DNA of 64,000 nucleotides from Porites lobata. Its lineage: Eukaryota; Cnidaria; Anthozoa; Scleractinia; Poritidae. Position 1 is the stretch's first letter. Each line of letters begins with the position of its first letter. Positions 48,946-60,700 of the stretch are shown piece after piece. The translations under genes and the position numbers were made by a program. The DNA is taken from contig CALNXK010000324.1 in the NCBI GenBank assembly GCA_942486035.1, positions 127,501 to 191,500 on the forward strand. Direction: 5' to 3'. Below the pieces are notes generated by a model. That model was not told where the DNA came from. It ran no database searches and worked only from the letters and a program-made list of their open reading frames with translations.

Positions 48946-49416
48946 GTTCAAGCTGAGCAAAATCAAGTAAAAGTGTGGCGCAAAAGATATTTTTAATTAA
49001 TAGTGATCCTTGTGCCGGATTCCAGTCCTCAGTGCCTTTTCGGATTCGAAAATGTGATGGAGAGAGGAATCAAAAAATTCTCCCTTTCGTAAAACGATAA
49101 TTTGCATCTAAAATAAAGTTTTTAAAAGACTTAAGCTCCCTTAGGATGACCGAACAGATGCAAATTTTATGGCGCCGCTCAGAATGCATTTCTAGAGATC
49201 AAAAGTCCTTTGGATAGTCTAAAAAGGCTAAAAAGTGTTTCAGTGTATTTAGAAGGAGACGGTCACTGGGTGCCCTTGAGTTCTGTCGATTTTTATAAGA
49301 CAATGTAATGTACGTGCCTCAATTTTTCAAGTAAGGGTTTCCGGAATTTATATCTTTAATATGTATCTTTTACATACTGAGTTGGGAGTATTCAGGCCTC
49401 TTCAAGAAATTTGATG

Positions 49417-49976
49417 GGCTCTTTGCGTGACATGTTTTTTTCTCTTTGCGTGATCAACTTTCGGTAAACACGAAAACAGTTCAATTTTGTTAGCACAAGC
49501 TGAACTGAGCAGATCAAAATTAGGTAACCTGAGAATTTTCAGCCGTATATCACAAAAGTAGCGATTACAGCGGCACTTGTATCAGAAAAACAACTTTTGC
49601 CATCCAGTCACGCTTGCATGGTTTCCCATACAAATCCTTGTAATTTGAAATTTTCAAAACTGCCATGAAATATTTCCGTAAGTATTACAGGGCTCAAATC
49701 TCCTTTTAGTTCATAACAGGCAATTTGAGTCCTTAAATGCGTAAGGGAACGATTTTACGACAGTTTAAAAATTCCAGAATTTACAAGGATTTGTATGGAA
49801 AACCATGCAAGCGTGACTTGGTGGCAAACTCGGTTGTTTTTCTCATTCAAATAAAATGCTTCTAGTTTTCGGCGGCCGTTGCAATCGGTGCTTTTGAGAT
49901 ATACGGCTGAAAATTCTCAGGTTTCCTAATTTTAATATGCTCTTTCAGCTTGTGCATGCACATGCAAAGAGTCCAT
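49417..49976. mobile_element. foldback element in intron 2
   Basis: Long inverted arms: 'cctgagaattttcagccgta' near 49,530 and its complement near 49,905; 'catacaaatccttgtaa' near 49,628 and its complement near 49,780; 'ggctctttgcgtgacatg' at the left end versus 'catgcaaagagtcc' at the right. Non-coding. Target duplication not resolved. Confidence 0.65.
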
Positions 49977-51151
49977 TCTCGTACGCGACCTCCACCCACC
50001 GCTAAATATTTGCATTTTTGACCAGGATCTTTTACGGGAGCTTGCATCCTCCCGTTCCGCCGATGTATGCTTCTCTGCATTCGCAAGGAATCACAATCTT
50101 ACTGTCGTGGGCTACTTAACTTTCTTTATATCACATAAAGTGTGTTGTCGTGTCGGAAAACAGCTCGAGTGTACGCAAGGTTTACATAGAGTCTATAAAG
50201 TAGACGCTGCCTTATCAGTTAATATTTACTCTAATTTTCGTGCTTATTATTCTTTTTAATGAGGGTATAATAATTACTCTTTTTCAGGTAATTTCCCAGA
50301 TTGTCTAAGTGACGTAAACGATGCAATAGCACTACAGCCGTCTTATCTCAAGGCGATTATCAGAGGTGAAAATGATTCTCAGTTAAAAACTTGTAAATTT
50401 TTGCTGCGGAGCGACCGAAGGGAGCGAGCAGCAACATGATCAGGATTTAAAGGAAATATTTAAGGGCGACGAATTCTCGAATTCATCACTTTTTACCACA
50501 ATGCATTGCATGTAACCACACTTTTACCACAATGCATTGCATTTAACCAGAGTGCATTGCGCCACAAACAACTCAAATAAAAGGTGGGTGAGAGAGTGCA
50601 TCGATCGCTGCTCAGAGTTAGGGTTTTCTTTGTGGCAAATTTTCTACAGCACGATTAGAGGTCTTACCAAATTTTAAGACACGCAGGAGTCTTTCAGATG
50701 AGTACGATGGTTAACTTGGGGATTGATTTCAATTCAAGAGCCTTTGACTCGTCCAGGTGTTAAACCTGACGAGAAGATGAGCATTTGCTCTTCGACTCCG
50801 CAGCACGGGGTATATACAAATTCCAGCTTGCTAGAAGGTGATGTGAAAGTGAGAAAATGTCATGCAGTGCTATTCTTAAGAAACTGTATGAGCCGAAAAT
50901 GGATGTGATTTTGACCATTCGCTTCAAAATAACAGCGGAAATCGAGATAACAAAACATATGTTTTGTGTCCTACTTTGCAGACGAGGACGTGTATCGGCG
51001 TTTTGAAAAGCATAATTATGTTCTTTCATTCATTCATTGCCATGGAATATGCGTTTACATTGTTTTTTCACTAATACTGTTAATAGCTCGGTTAATGCGG
51101 CTGGCGATCACCTTGCTGGCGGAAGTTTCATGGAAAAGGAATAAAAAAAAA

Positions 51152-51223
51152 GCCTCTGTGGTGTAGTGGTTAGGCGTAGTCGCATCGAGTCGAAGGTGCA
51201 GGGTTCGAGTCCTACCGATTCTT
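51152..51223 (+). repeat. tRNA-like SINE head or tRNA pseudogene
   Basis: Contains an A-box-like 'tggtgtagtggttaggc' and a B box 'ggttcgagtcc' at tRNA spacing, followed by T-runs that would end Pol III transcription. The 5' 'gcctctg' does not pair with the 3' end, so it is not a functional tRNA. Sits in intron 3 of TPR-CHAT gene 1. Confidence 0.55.
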
Positions 51224-51742
51224 AATTCCTTTTTTCTCTTTTTTTTTTTTTTTCCGTTTTTTGTGTTGTTGTTTTCTATAAATATATAGCTAAATAACTG
51301 TTACTTAATAAAGTGCAACAAACAGCAAGAAAAGTATTGTGTTTCAGAGAAAATATCGTGCACCGTATATTAAATATATGGATAAACAATCTGAATTTCT
51401 ATTATTTCCTACAATTTACTGTGGGAAAACCAGAGTTATAACCACTTGATCATTTTCTAAACAACGTTCCCACGAGTTCTTTCTATGGACTGATGGTAAT
51501 TATTCTAGTACTTTCCAACATGTCAATAGGACATTCAATGTCAATTTCGATTCTTTTAAGTCTCACTGCCTAACTAATGCCAGTGTCAACAGAATGTGCC
51601 GCAGCATTACTATCTTTTAGATACCCTAGTTCCTAAAATAATGATTTCAAACGAGTCGATTTTTTTTTCACTAGGAGCGAACGCCTGTTTAAAGTTGAAG
51701 CAATCTGAAGAAGCCATCATCTGGTGTGATAAAGGACTAGCC

Positions 51743-51751
51743 GTATCCTTT
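51743..51751 (+). promoter_or_regulatory. U12-type 5' splice site, TPR-CHAT gene 1
   Basis: Intron start gtatccttt, identical to the minor-spliceosome consensus (A/G)TATCCTTT. The same nine bases occur at the equivalent place in gene 2. Confidence 0.65.
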
Positions 51752-52114
51752 CTTTGTCCTGTTAGCAGACTTTCTTTTTTCTCTTTTGGGATCTTCGAGC
51801 GTACGTACAAAAAAATTAATTTTTCGTGCTAAATCCTTTTTTCTAAATACTTATTTGAATCCTTCAGAGTTAAAGTGATTCCCTCGAAAACAAGTTTGAA
51901 AATGGTTACTGATTGCCCAGAATACCCCAGTGGTCGTGGAGCTCTAGTTGTAGGAGATTCAGACGTGACTGAGGTTACTAACAGCTATGGAGACTAGCTG
52001 GAACAGGTTCCTTTTGCCAGACAAGAGGCAAAACGTATTGTGCGAATTCTACATTTGACACCTCTCACTGGAAAATTGGCCACCAAGTGTGAAGTGCTAA
52101 AACAGATCAGTAAA

Positions 52115-52383
52115 ATCCAACTAGTGGTCTATTATCAATGCTGCGTTCTGATTGGTTGAGCTACTACTAGGCTATATGTTATAGCCCACTAATAGCGAAA
52201 GGCGCCGGCTTTGAAAACCAAAACAATGGCGGCTGAATCGCGTTTTACTAGCCAAAGTTGTTTTGTCTCGATTTTTTTTGACCAACCTAGTTGGATTTTA
52301 CTAATTAAAAACAATTATTCCTCTCGCCCTAATGGCCTCTGAGTCGATAGCCCATTCGGGCTCGGGGAATAATTGTTAATTAG
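52115..52383 (+). mobile_element. interspersed repeat R1, copy 2, inside the CHAT domain
   Basis: Matches the complement of 1-270. It separates L-K-Q-I-S from the following S-V-A-V-V-H, which are adjacent in CHAT proteins. Its right end is a palindrome (aattattcc / ggaataatt). Confidence 0.75.
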
Positions 52384-52891
52384 TTCGGTTGCCGTAGTGC
52401 ATTCAGTGCTGCCCATGGGCGCATGGAGACCGGAGAAATTGCGTTGAGCCCGAATCCTGAACGAAAGTCACAGATCCCTGCAGAAGAGGATTACATGTTG
52501 ACAATGAAAGATGTGATGATTGTGAAACTGCAAGCCAAGCTAGTGTCCTCAGTTGTTGTCACAGTGGTCGAGGAGAGATCAAAGCTGAAGGCGTGGTCGG
52601 CATAGCACGTGCCTTTATTGGTGCTGGTGCTCGTTCTGTTCTGGTGTCCCTGTGGGCAATCGATGACGAGGGCACGTTGGAGTTCATGAAAAAAATTCTA
52701 CCACAACCTTGTTATAGGACAAAGTGCGAGCGAGTCCCTTAACCACGCAATGAAATGTCTCAGAGAATCCGAGAGGTTCGGCGATGTAAAATACTGGGCG
52801 CCTTTTACACTTATTTATTGGCGATGACGTCACTCTTCGACAAACAAGAAGAAATCAGAAACTCAAGAGACAGATAGTTGATCCGATCTAA

Positions 52892-53829
52892 TGCTTGTGT
52901 TTCTTTGGCCGCTCTTTCGCCAAATTTATCTATTTGTGGGCGACGTAAATGAGAATATGATATCGCCTAAGGTAATACATGGTTTTAACAACACGAAACA
53001 GTATCCTTCTCTTCCCGACAAGAGACAAATCACTGCTACGTGGGAGACTAGCAGTCTAAGAAAACAAACAATATGTTTTAAAATATACAGTATCAAGGTC
53101 TATCTCATGTACTACGTTCTGTTTAAGTTTTTGCACAAATGGAGAACTAACATAGAATTTGTAATTGTCCCCCAAAATGTGTAGAGAAAACTAATTACAA
53201 GGCTGAAAACTGTGAGTTTTTGCTACCATAGAAAGCAACAAGGACGTAAATGGCGAAGGAGCAGTGTCCCAACAGATGTATCGTGTTTTTTAGTACACTA
53301 GCCTGGTTTCAGATGTAATTTTAAGCGGTGTTGTTATTGTGCAACAATAAAAAGCTGAAGACAAACAAAAGGAAACATTAAAGTCCACTGCAATATTACA
53401 GTAAAGGTGTTGGGCTTTAATTCACTTCCTTTATTTCGGCATTGCTGAACCCCTCCATCGAGTTCAACCTCTCCACAACGGCCACCTTGGGAAAGAAGAA
53501 AGTGGTCGTTGTAGAGAGGTGGCTTTTTTCGACAGGTTTAAACAAGTATCAATGTATGGCTTGCCTGCCAAAAAAATTGGAGGTGGCTGTTGTGGAGAGG
53601 TGGCTGTTAGTAGAGGTTCGACTGTACTTGACAATGCAACATAAAAAAAGACTCACAAAACTTCTAGACTTGTGCGCGGGCGCGGCATTGCCTGTTTAAT
53701 CTGCAGCTGAACATGTAGGAGTTGCCAGTTTAATTGTATAATATAATTCACTCCCTAAGTCACCAAAAGAAAACGACAAGAGATGAAAGACCGTACAATT
53801 TGTTGATGAGACAGTAAATCTCTCCAATA
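52892..53829. other. spacer between the TPR-CHAT genes
   Basis: No gene seen. 53,446-53,640 holds a repeated module, 'cctctccacaacggccacct' with partly inverted and tandem copies ('ggtggctgttgtggagagg'), a common type of interspersed repeat. Confidence 0.5.
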
Positions 53830-54392
53830 GGCCATTTGCACTAAGAGGTCATGTGACATCGTTTTTATAAAAATGAAAGTTATATGATTTTGCCTACGGA
53901 AAACGATTAGTGGGTCGTATCTTAAATAAAATAATAGTGATTTGGTTTTTCAAACCCGCACCATTCTCTTAGAATGAGTAAGTTCGTATGTGGTCACGTG
54001 ACCAAACTGAGATTTTTAAACTTTAGAAATTACCTCTTTCTGAACACAAATTTTACACTTAAACTTCAAGGAAAATGTGGAAAAGACGATGTGTTAAAGT
54101 TTACTGCACATCTGAGCGTAACTATCAAACGTTTAACAAGATATAAGCAAAAAGTAGTTTTGGCCGCCATGTTGGAGGGCAAGAGTATGCCCTCCAACAT
54201 GGCGGGCAATAGAAATCATACTATTTTGATGAAAATTCAAAATGCCATAAAATATCGCCCTCAAATGCGTTTCCTCTCAAATTTCGGGAGTAAAATAATT
54301 TTTATGTGCTCTGTCAATTTTTGGCATCAGCAAGAGTCCAACTCATTGTTTAAAGGAAGCATTGGTCACGTGACCTCTTAGTGCAAGTGGCC
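53830..54392. mobile_element. 563-bp TA-flanked MITE
   Basis: Ends 'ggccatttgcactaagagg' and 'cctcttagtgcaagtggcc' are inverted and flanked by TA, as in Tc1/mariner-type MITEs. The middle has a second perfect inversion ('ccatgttggagggc' / 'gccctccaacatgg'). The open frame at 53,974-54,381 lies wholly within it and shows no domain. Confidence 0.75.
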
Positions 54393-54394
54393 TA

Positions 54395-54560
54395 TCGCTC
54401 CATGCGGATTCCAAGACAGTCTTAGATTCTGGATTCCACGTTCAATGGAACTTGGATTCCGGATTCCAATCGTTAGTGGGATTATGGATTCCTCGAACTG
54501 AACTCTGGATTCCAAAGAACAGGATTCAGAAATCCACAGCAAAAATGGGCGGAATCCGTA
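54395..54560. repeat. GGATTCC-type degenerate minisatellite
   Basis: The words 'ggattcc' and 'gattcca' recur about every 10-25 bases throughout. Confidence 0.7.
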
Positions 54561-54746
54561 TCCCTGTGTATACATTTGAAGCACCTTAACTCTTTTAAAG
54601 ATTGACAATGACAATCAGGATCTTTTGAAAACGAAGAGGACATGTAAGTACATGTTACCTCTCGCATACGTTCCACTCACAAATGTACTAACTGTTTATT
54701 GATTCGCAGATTTCTTATCCTGGTTTAATTTTTTAATTTTCCGCAG

Positions 54747-57700
54747 TAGCAGAAGTGCACAAGAGTGCTGGTAACAAAGCTTTCGCTAAACATGATTTTT
54801 GTCAAGCGATTTACTTCTACACGGAAGGAATCAAAGTGAACTGTAGGGATGAAAAGCTAAACGCCAAGCTTTACCACAACAGGGCGACAGGAAACTTTTA
54901 TTCGGGTAGAGTCTTTTTGTTTTTTTGAAAAACTAATTTCAACTTTATGGAATGAAAAGACCAATAAACAAAACAAAATAAAACAAAAACGATCAAAGAA
55001 GATTAAATTAAAAGGTGTAGTTCTAATTTTAAAAATTATATGGAGCTCAGGTTAACCCAATCATTACCCTCGTGAAGTATCTGACAGTATCTGATGACAA
55101 TTTGTCACATAGGGTATTGTTGTGCATTAACTGATCTAAAACCTATTCCAGTGAGTTCTCAATGACCGATAGTCCACACATGTCCTGCGTGGCAGGCGCA
55201 AAATACGGGGGAAAGGGGAACTCGTGCTGTAAGAAGCCAATTTTTTGCATAATAACTCCCTTTTTCCCTCCTTCCCCCTCCCCTTTCCACGTCTATCATG
55301 ATAAAGGTTAGACCAAGCCAGGGAATGTGATTAACATGACTCTTGTGACTCTCTTTCTCCCGACACATAAGTTCGTCTTTTACAAAGTTCGAAAGTGAAT
55401 AACGTAAACTATAAACACAGGTACATCATTTCGTACAGTAGGTGAAAACGATCTTTTTTCTTATTTTTTTTTTTTTTTGTAATTTTTTTATGTACAGGAA
55501 ATTATCAGGATTCATTGAGCGACTCAAAAGTTGCAGTATCATTACATCCCACTTACTTAAAGGCTATTGTCAGAGGTAAAAATAGCTTATAACATATTTT
55601 GTCACGCTACACAATGAGGTCTCATAACCCCAAACTTACTTTACACCAAACCTTTTATACCCCTGATTTAAATGGAGTTTTTATTTATTCAAAATATTTC
55701 TCCGTTTCTGATTGACCAAAAGCACACGCATAATTACCCATAACCAGCTACTGTTGACCAAATTTGGAATAATTTTGCTATTAATCAACCGAAACGTCAA
55801 AAGTACAGTGCAGTTGGAGGTTAATGCACCGTTAACCGAGAAGACCTGGGGACGAGGTTGAGTTGTTTTGGTTGTGAAAAGAAAAATGGCCGAACAGTCG
55901 ACGGAACATTTTACTCTGTTCATGACGAACTATTGTCAAAAACATAGCAAGAAGACAACTCGACGGACAACTTCAGCTATTTGGAGTATATTTGCAGACC
56001 TGAACAGCCCTTTATTTTCTAAACATACACAATTGAGGTGAACTCAACATCGACGAGGGTCAGAGCATGTTTTAGGAATTATTTTGAATGAATAAGAAAG
56101 CAATTAATGAATTCGGCTTTCGTAGGATATAAAGAATTATGCAGATCTCGGAGGGTGTTATCCACTGAATCTTGAATTGTCTATGCATTAAAATTTATTT
56201 CCAAAAATGTGGGCATGTGTAAGTCACGTTCAGAATAGGACCACCATAGCTCTGGTCAACCTGAAATCAGCACAAGGACAGGACACAAAGGATACAGGGC
56301 TCTTCCACGTCCATGTGAGTGAAGAATACAGGATATGTCTTCTGGCCGGGTTACAAAAACTTGGTAGCCATGATCTTATTTTACTAAAACCCTTAGACGC
56401 ATATTAAAACATGTAGCTTGTTAAAGGACTGCTGAAGAGGTTTCGTTGAGCTATCACACAATAAAACATAATTTAGCATGGTTTAAAGACGTGTACGATG
56501 TAATTCAGTTGCATGTCTCAATTTCACGTAGGAGCGACTACCTGTGTGAAGTTGAAGAAGTTTGGCGATGCTAAGAAATGGTGTGAGCAAGGGCTTTCAG
56601 TATCCTTTATTGTATTTGACCTCTAAAACTACTTCAACAGTATTTCTAGTTTTATTGTCCAGCTTTGTTCATAATGACATTCTCCTTTCTCTAATAGGGC
56701 AGATCCGGCTTTAAGTTCTCCTGTAAAGAATTTTACTTATACTATTGTGGTCGGTTCCATTCCGCCTTTCACCATTTACAATGCACATAATTTGTTATCA
56801 AATGTTAAGCCTGATTTTCCTCCGCTAATGAGAAAAAAGTCTGCATCCGTAAGGAAAGCAGCCAAATTCAAACAATTATAACAACTAACTCCTTAATCAC
56901 ATCTTGATAGAACAGTGGTAGAACAGTGTAAATGACACCTGTTAAATCTTCAATTAAGGATTTGCATAGCGCGAGAACCTCCTATGCATCCAGGATAATT
57001 CATAAATTTATGTTTTCTTTTTTGCTATCAATATTTCTTCCTGGAAAGCCTCAAGGTCCTAATTAAATTGTGAAGGGACGGACAATTGGAAAGGTGATGG
57101 GGGAGGGGTGGCGACCTTTTGCTTCGCAAGAATTTTTTACTGGCCGATTGCCTGTGCAAGAATTTTTTAGTGCAACCTTTGTAGGGATTTTTTTCGGAAA
57201 ATTTCCTTTGCACGATTTGGCCATTAAATTAATTGAAAATGACGCTGCTTTGTTTTATTACAGAGGTTGTACTTTAAACTAGCCTGAATTTCATCCGATT
57301 ACTTCGAGTTTTTATTACTCCCTCAGTAACGTCTGAATCGACCGGCCGTTAATTCCGTCCACTGACGTCCGTCACCACTCCTTGACCTTTGCTTTAATTC
57401 ATGCAAAAAGTAAAAGACGATTTTCAAGTGGCAAACCGAGAAATATCGTTGGAAATGTCTGCGTGACACAGAACTGCGTTATTTTTTTCGATCGTAATTC
57501 ACGTTTACCGTTCAAACTATCGACTGCTTGCAGTACAACTCTGAACAGGTTATAGTTCTATAATCAAACTCGGTCGCAATCACGCAATGAAATAAACACA
57601 CACACGGAACACCTAGTTCAACAACATAATGATTTGCTTTAATTGAAAAGAAGCTATTTGGTCCTTAACGGAGAAAAAAAAAACAAGAAAACAAGAAAGG

Positions 57701-60700
57701 AAAGCTAACAGAATCATTACACTTGAAGGTGAAAATAGCAAGAAGGTCGAATTATAACATTGATAGTCTTTATACTGGAGCCTAAATAAGCTAAGACATA
57801 TTTCAAGACAAGTAAATTTTAATTACTTCAAGTAAAATAAAGCTTCACACACAACCGATTCTTTTTTACTTCAGGTTATTTTCCCACGCAACAAAATTAA
57901 GATTGATTGACATTTCTCGCCTTTCTCAAAGCTCAAGAAACCGCAAAACCGCAAGTCAGCTAAGTCGGTCATAAGGATGGTTTTCAAGTCGCTTGAAACT
58001 TTCTTGCATCGTTTCAACTTTCCGACTTTAATGAGATGCAAAAGTTACTTGAGATCTTACTTAGGCCTTCACACACGAATTTTTGGTTAAGTAAAACGTA
58101 GCGGCTCTTAAGTCTTACTTAACAGCCTAGTGTAAAGACGACCATTGATCTCAGAAAACTTCGCATAAACAAAATCACCGACCGCCGAAACCACAAAGCG
58201 GCGCTCTAAGTGAAAAACCTGGCTTATCCTCGGTGTAAAAACCCACAACTGACGTCATAAACTATCGCAACAATAATGGCTCCCTCCCGCTAAAGTACCC
58301 GTCACATGGGTCATATGGGTCATTTGGGTCATATGGGTCAGATGGGTCATTTGGGTCATATGGGTCATATGGGTCGTTTGGGTCAGATGGGTCATTTGGG
58401 TCAGATGGGTCATATCAGATAGGCCGTTCGTACACGGAAGACCTGGGAGAGTAACATTCTCCCCAGATCCCCTTTCTTGCTCTTGACCGTCCTTCTTAGT
58501 CAGCGAGGCCTGAAAACGGACTCATGTCCCTCCTGGTGACAGGGAGAGGAGAGTCTGTCAGTTGTTACACTTTCATTTTCGTCAACACCCTTTCCAGATT
58601 CGTTATCCGGCTGAAATACCCCGACTGGTTTTTGCTTTACTTTCACGTTCGTGAAGTTTTGCGTTGTTCGTTTTATTGTAATCTTGTTTTTCTTATCGAA
58701 AATTTCATGATGTGGAGAAAACGTGCCAAGTTTTTAAGACTGGATCGGTTCGAGCGATTCCACTTACCTCTTTCCCAGGGTTCTCGCCTACCCGTCCCCA
58801 CTGAGCGAAGGTTAGCAGAGAGCTTCGTTCGGCAGCGTGTTTTGTACTTCCAGCTCCGGCAGAGTTTTTTATCAGTTTTATCAGACGAAATGAAGAAAAT
58901 TGCTAGCTTTTTCAAGCCAAACGAAGATGAGTAGTTGTTTTGAGTTGATAAAAGTTTTGTATTTTGTCTTTCTCCTTTCGAATCAATGAAATATTCGATG
59001 GCAAGAAGAATTATATTACTTGAACAGTCAACGGCCATAGTTAGAAATTTTTCAGATCACTTCAGTGTAGTATTTTCTACGCTAAAATTGTAATCGCGTC
59101 TTTTCTTGCATTGAATCTGAACGGAGCGTGTATGTTGGTCGTTTATTAGAGTTATCTGGGACTTCGTCAAAGTCTGTAAGCTCTGCAGAAAAGACGACAA
59201 CTACTTGCAGTGAAAATGGTGAGTTTGAGTTTGACCAGTAATCATCTCAATATATTGTTAAAAGTTTCATTTTTTGGAAGTGCTATTTGTTTCTGACTAA
59301 TATTCGTTAAGTGCAATTGGATTTTTGGTGATGGGTTATATATTCATTCTATTTATAGTATTCTACTTATTGTCAGCCGAGTCCTGTAATTTAGCATACA
59401 CATTTGCTGGACGGAATGAAAATCGTATAAAGAATTTCGGTATCTTCACTAATGCCGACCTATAAAGAGCAACAAATACTGGATAAAGTATGCAAAGTCA
59501 CGCGACAGAAACAAATCAAATACTATGATTTTATTCCTTTTTTCGATTTTCAATATGAAAAAAATATTTTCAATTGTCAGCCCTCCCACTTTTCACCTTG
59601 CTCCGCGGTCGCTGAGATTGAGACAACAATTATCGATCAGCACAGTACAAGGCCGTTGTTATGGAAGAGATATATCGATGACGTGTTTTCCCTATGGGAC
59701 ACTAATAGAGAGGAAATTAACAACTTCATTGAACATGCAAACAACTATCACCCTACAATAAAATTCGCTGCTGATATTTCTGATAAAGAAATCATCTTTC
59801 TTGATACATGCATCTACAAAGAAGCAAGATTTGAAAAGGAATCTATCCTTGACACGCGTCCTTATTTCAAGCCTACTCAGACATTCCAGTACACGCACTT
59901 TAAATCCTGTCACCCACCCGGAGTCAAAAAAGGCTTCGTAAAAGGTGAAGGCCTGAGACTACTAAGAACTAACTCTTCAGAGGAGACTTTAGTAGAAAAC
60001 ATAAGAATATTCAAACTACGCCTTCGAGCGAGAGGCTACCCGAACAACCTTATAGACAAAACACTCTCGGAAGTAAAATTCTCTGACAGAAAGAAAGCTC
60101 TCAAGAGGGTCTTAATGGGGTTAACCGATAGGCGTAAAACGGCCAAAAATTTATTCGATAGCCGTAAAAATTGAAAAATTTTAACCGTTATCCGTAAATA
60201 GGGTAAGAAAGAGGTAACCGTAAAAGAAATTGTTCCCTAGATTTCTTGATTGATTTTAAGGAAGGTGCTAAACTCACTTATGGTTGTGTTTTTTATTTCC
60301 CGGCTACTTTGACTCCGTACGCACGTTAGGCCAAGCACCTTTCAGGTGTTGACCTAGACCTATGCTGCATTTCCGCCTCTCTCTCGAAGAACCATGCTTT
60401 TTCCATAAAGAAAATCTGGCTTCTCACTGGGGAATAATATTTGTGATTTTCAGAAGGTCGTGCCCTCGAAATACTAGTGAAACAACACGCAGAGATGTCA
60501 CTGTTTGTAAAACACGTTGCCGATAAACAACAATTCCCCGTTTTTCTCTGACGCCAAGGTAGACAGAGTCATGCCTAGTCCCTGTACGGTGTCTTCCCAA
60601 GCCTTCTCGCTCAAGGCATTTCGGTGGGGTAGCTGAGAGAAAAACTCGCTCGGACCACGTGACCCAAAACGCATTAGCCGCGCGGAATAAAGAGGCCTAT

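Larger units (their letters stand above)
47511..52891 (+). pseudogene. TPR-CHAT gene 1: intact N-terminal TPR exons, CHAT domain degraded
   Basis: Resembles cnidarian proteins often labelled TTC28-like: N-terminal TPRs, a long TPR array and a C-terminal CHAT (caspase-like) domain. Exon 1 is 47,511-47,559 (M-E-D-N-K-N-D, phase 1). Exon 2 is 48,507-48,668 (TPR: A-E-E-L-K-N-S-G-N-E-A-Y), exon 3 is 50,288-50,365 and exon 4 is 51,675-51,742, which ends at gtatccttt. All joins are in phase. The array exon is missing. A CHAT relic starts near 51,868 (V-I-P-S-K-T-S-L-K). It has a TAG at 51,995, a repeat insertion (about 52,115-52,383), and frameshifts near 52,405, 52,547 and 52,833. The catalytic His (A-A-H-G-R, 52,414) and Cys (S-C-C-H-S-G, about 52,557) codons are still visible. 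The N-terminal part may still be transcribed. Confidence 0.75.

Noticed and set aside
51152..51223. Functional tRNA gene
   Set aside because: A and B boxes are present, but the acceptor stem does not pair. More likely a SINE head or pseudogene.
53974..54381. 135-codon open frame between the TPR-CHAT genes
   Set aside because: Lies entirely inside the 53,830-54,392 MITE and crosses its internal palindrome. No domain.
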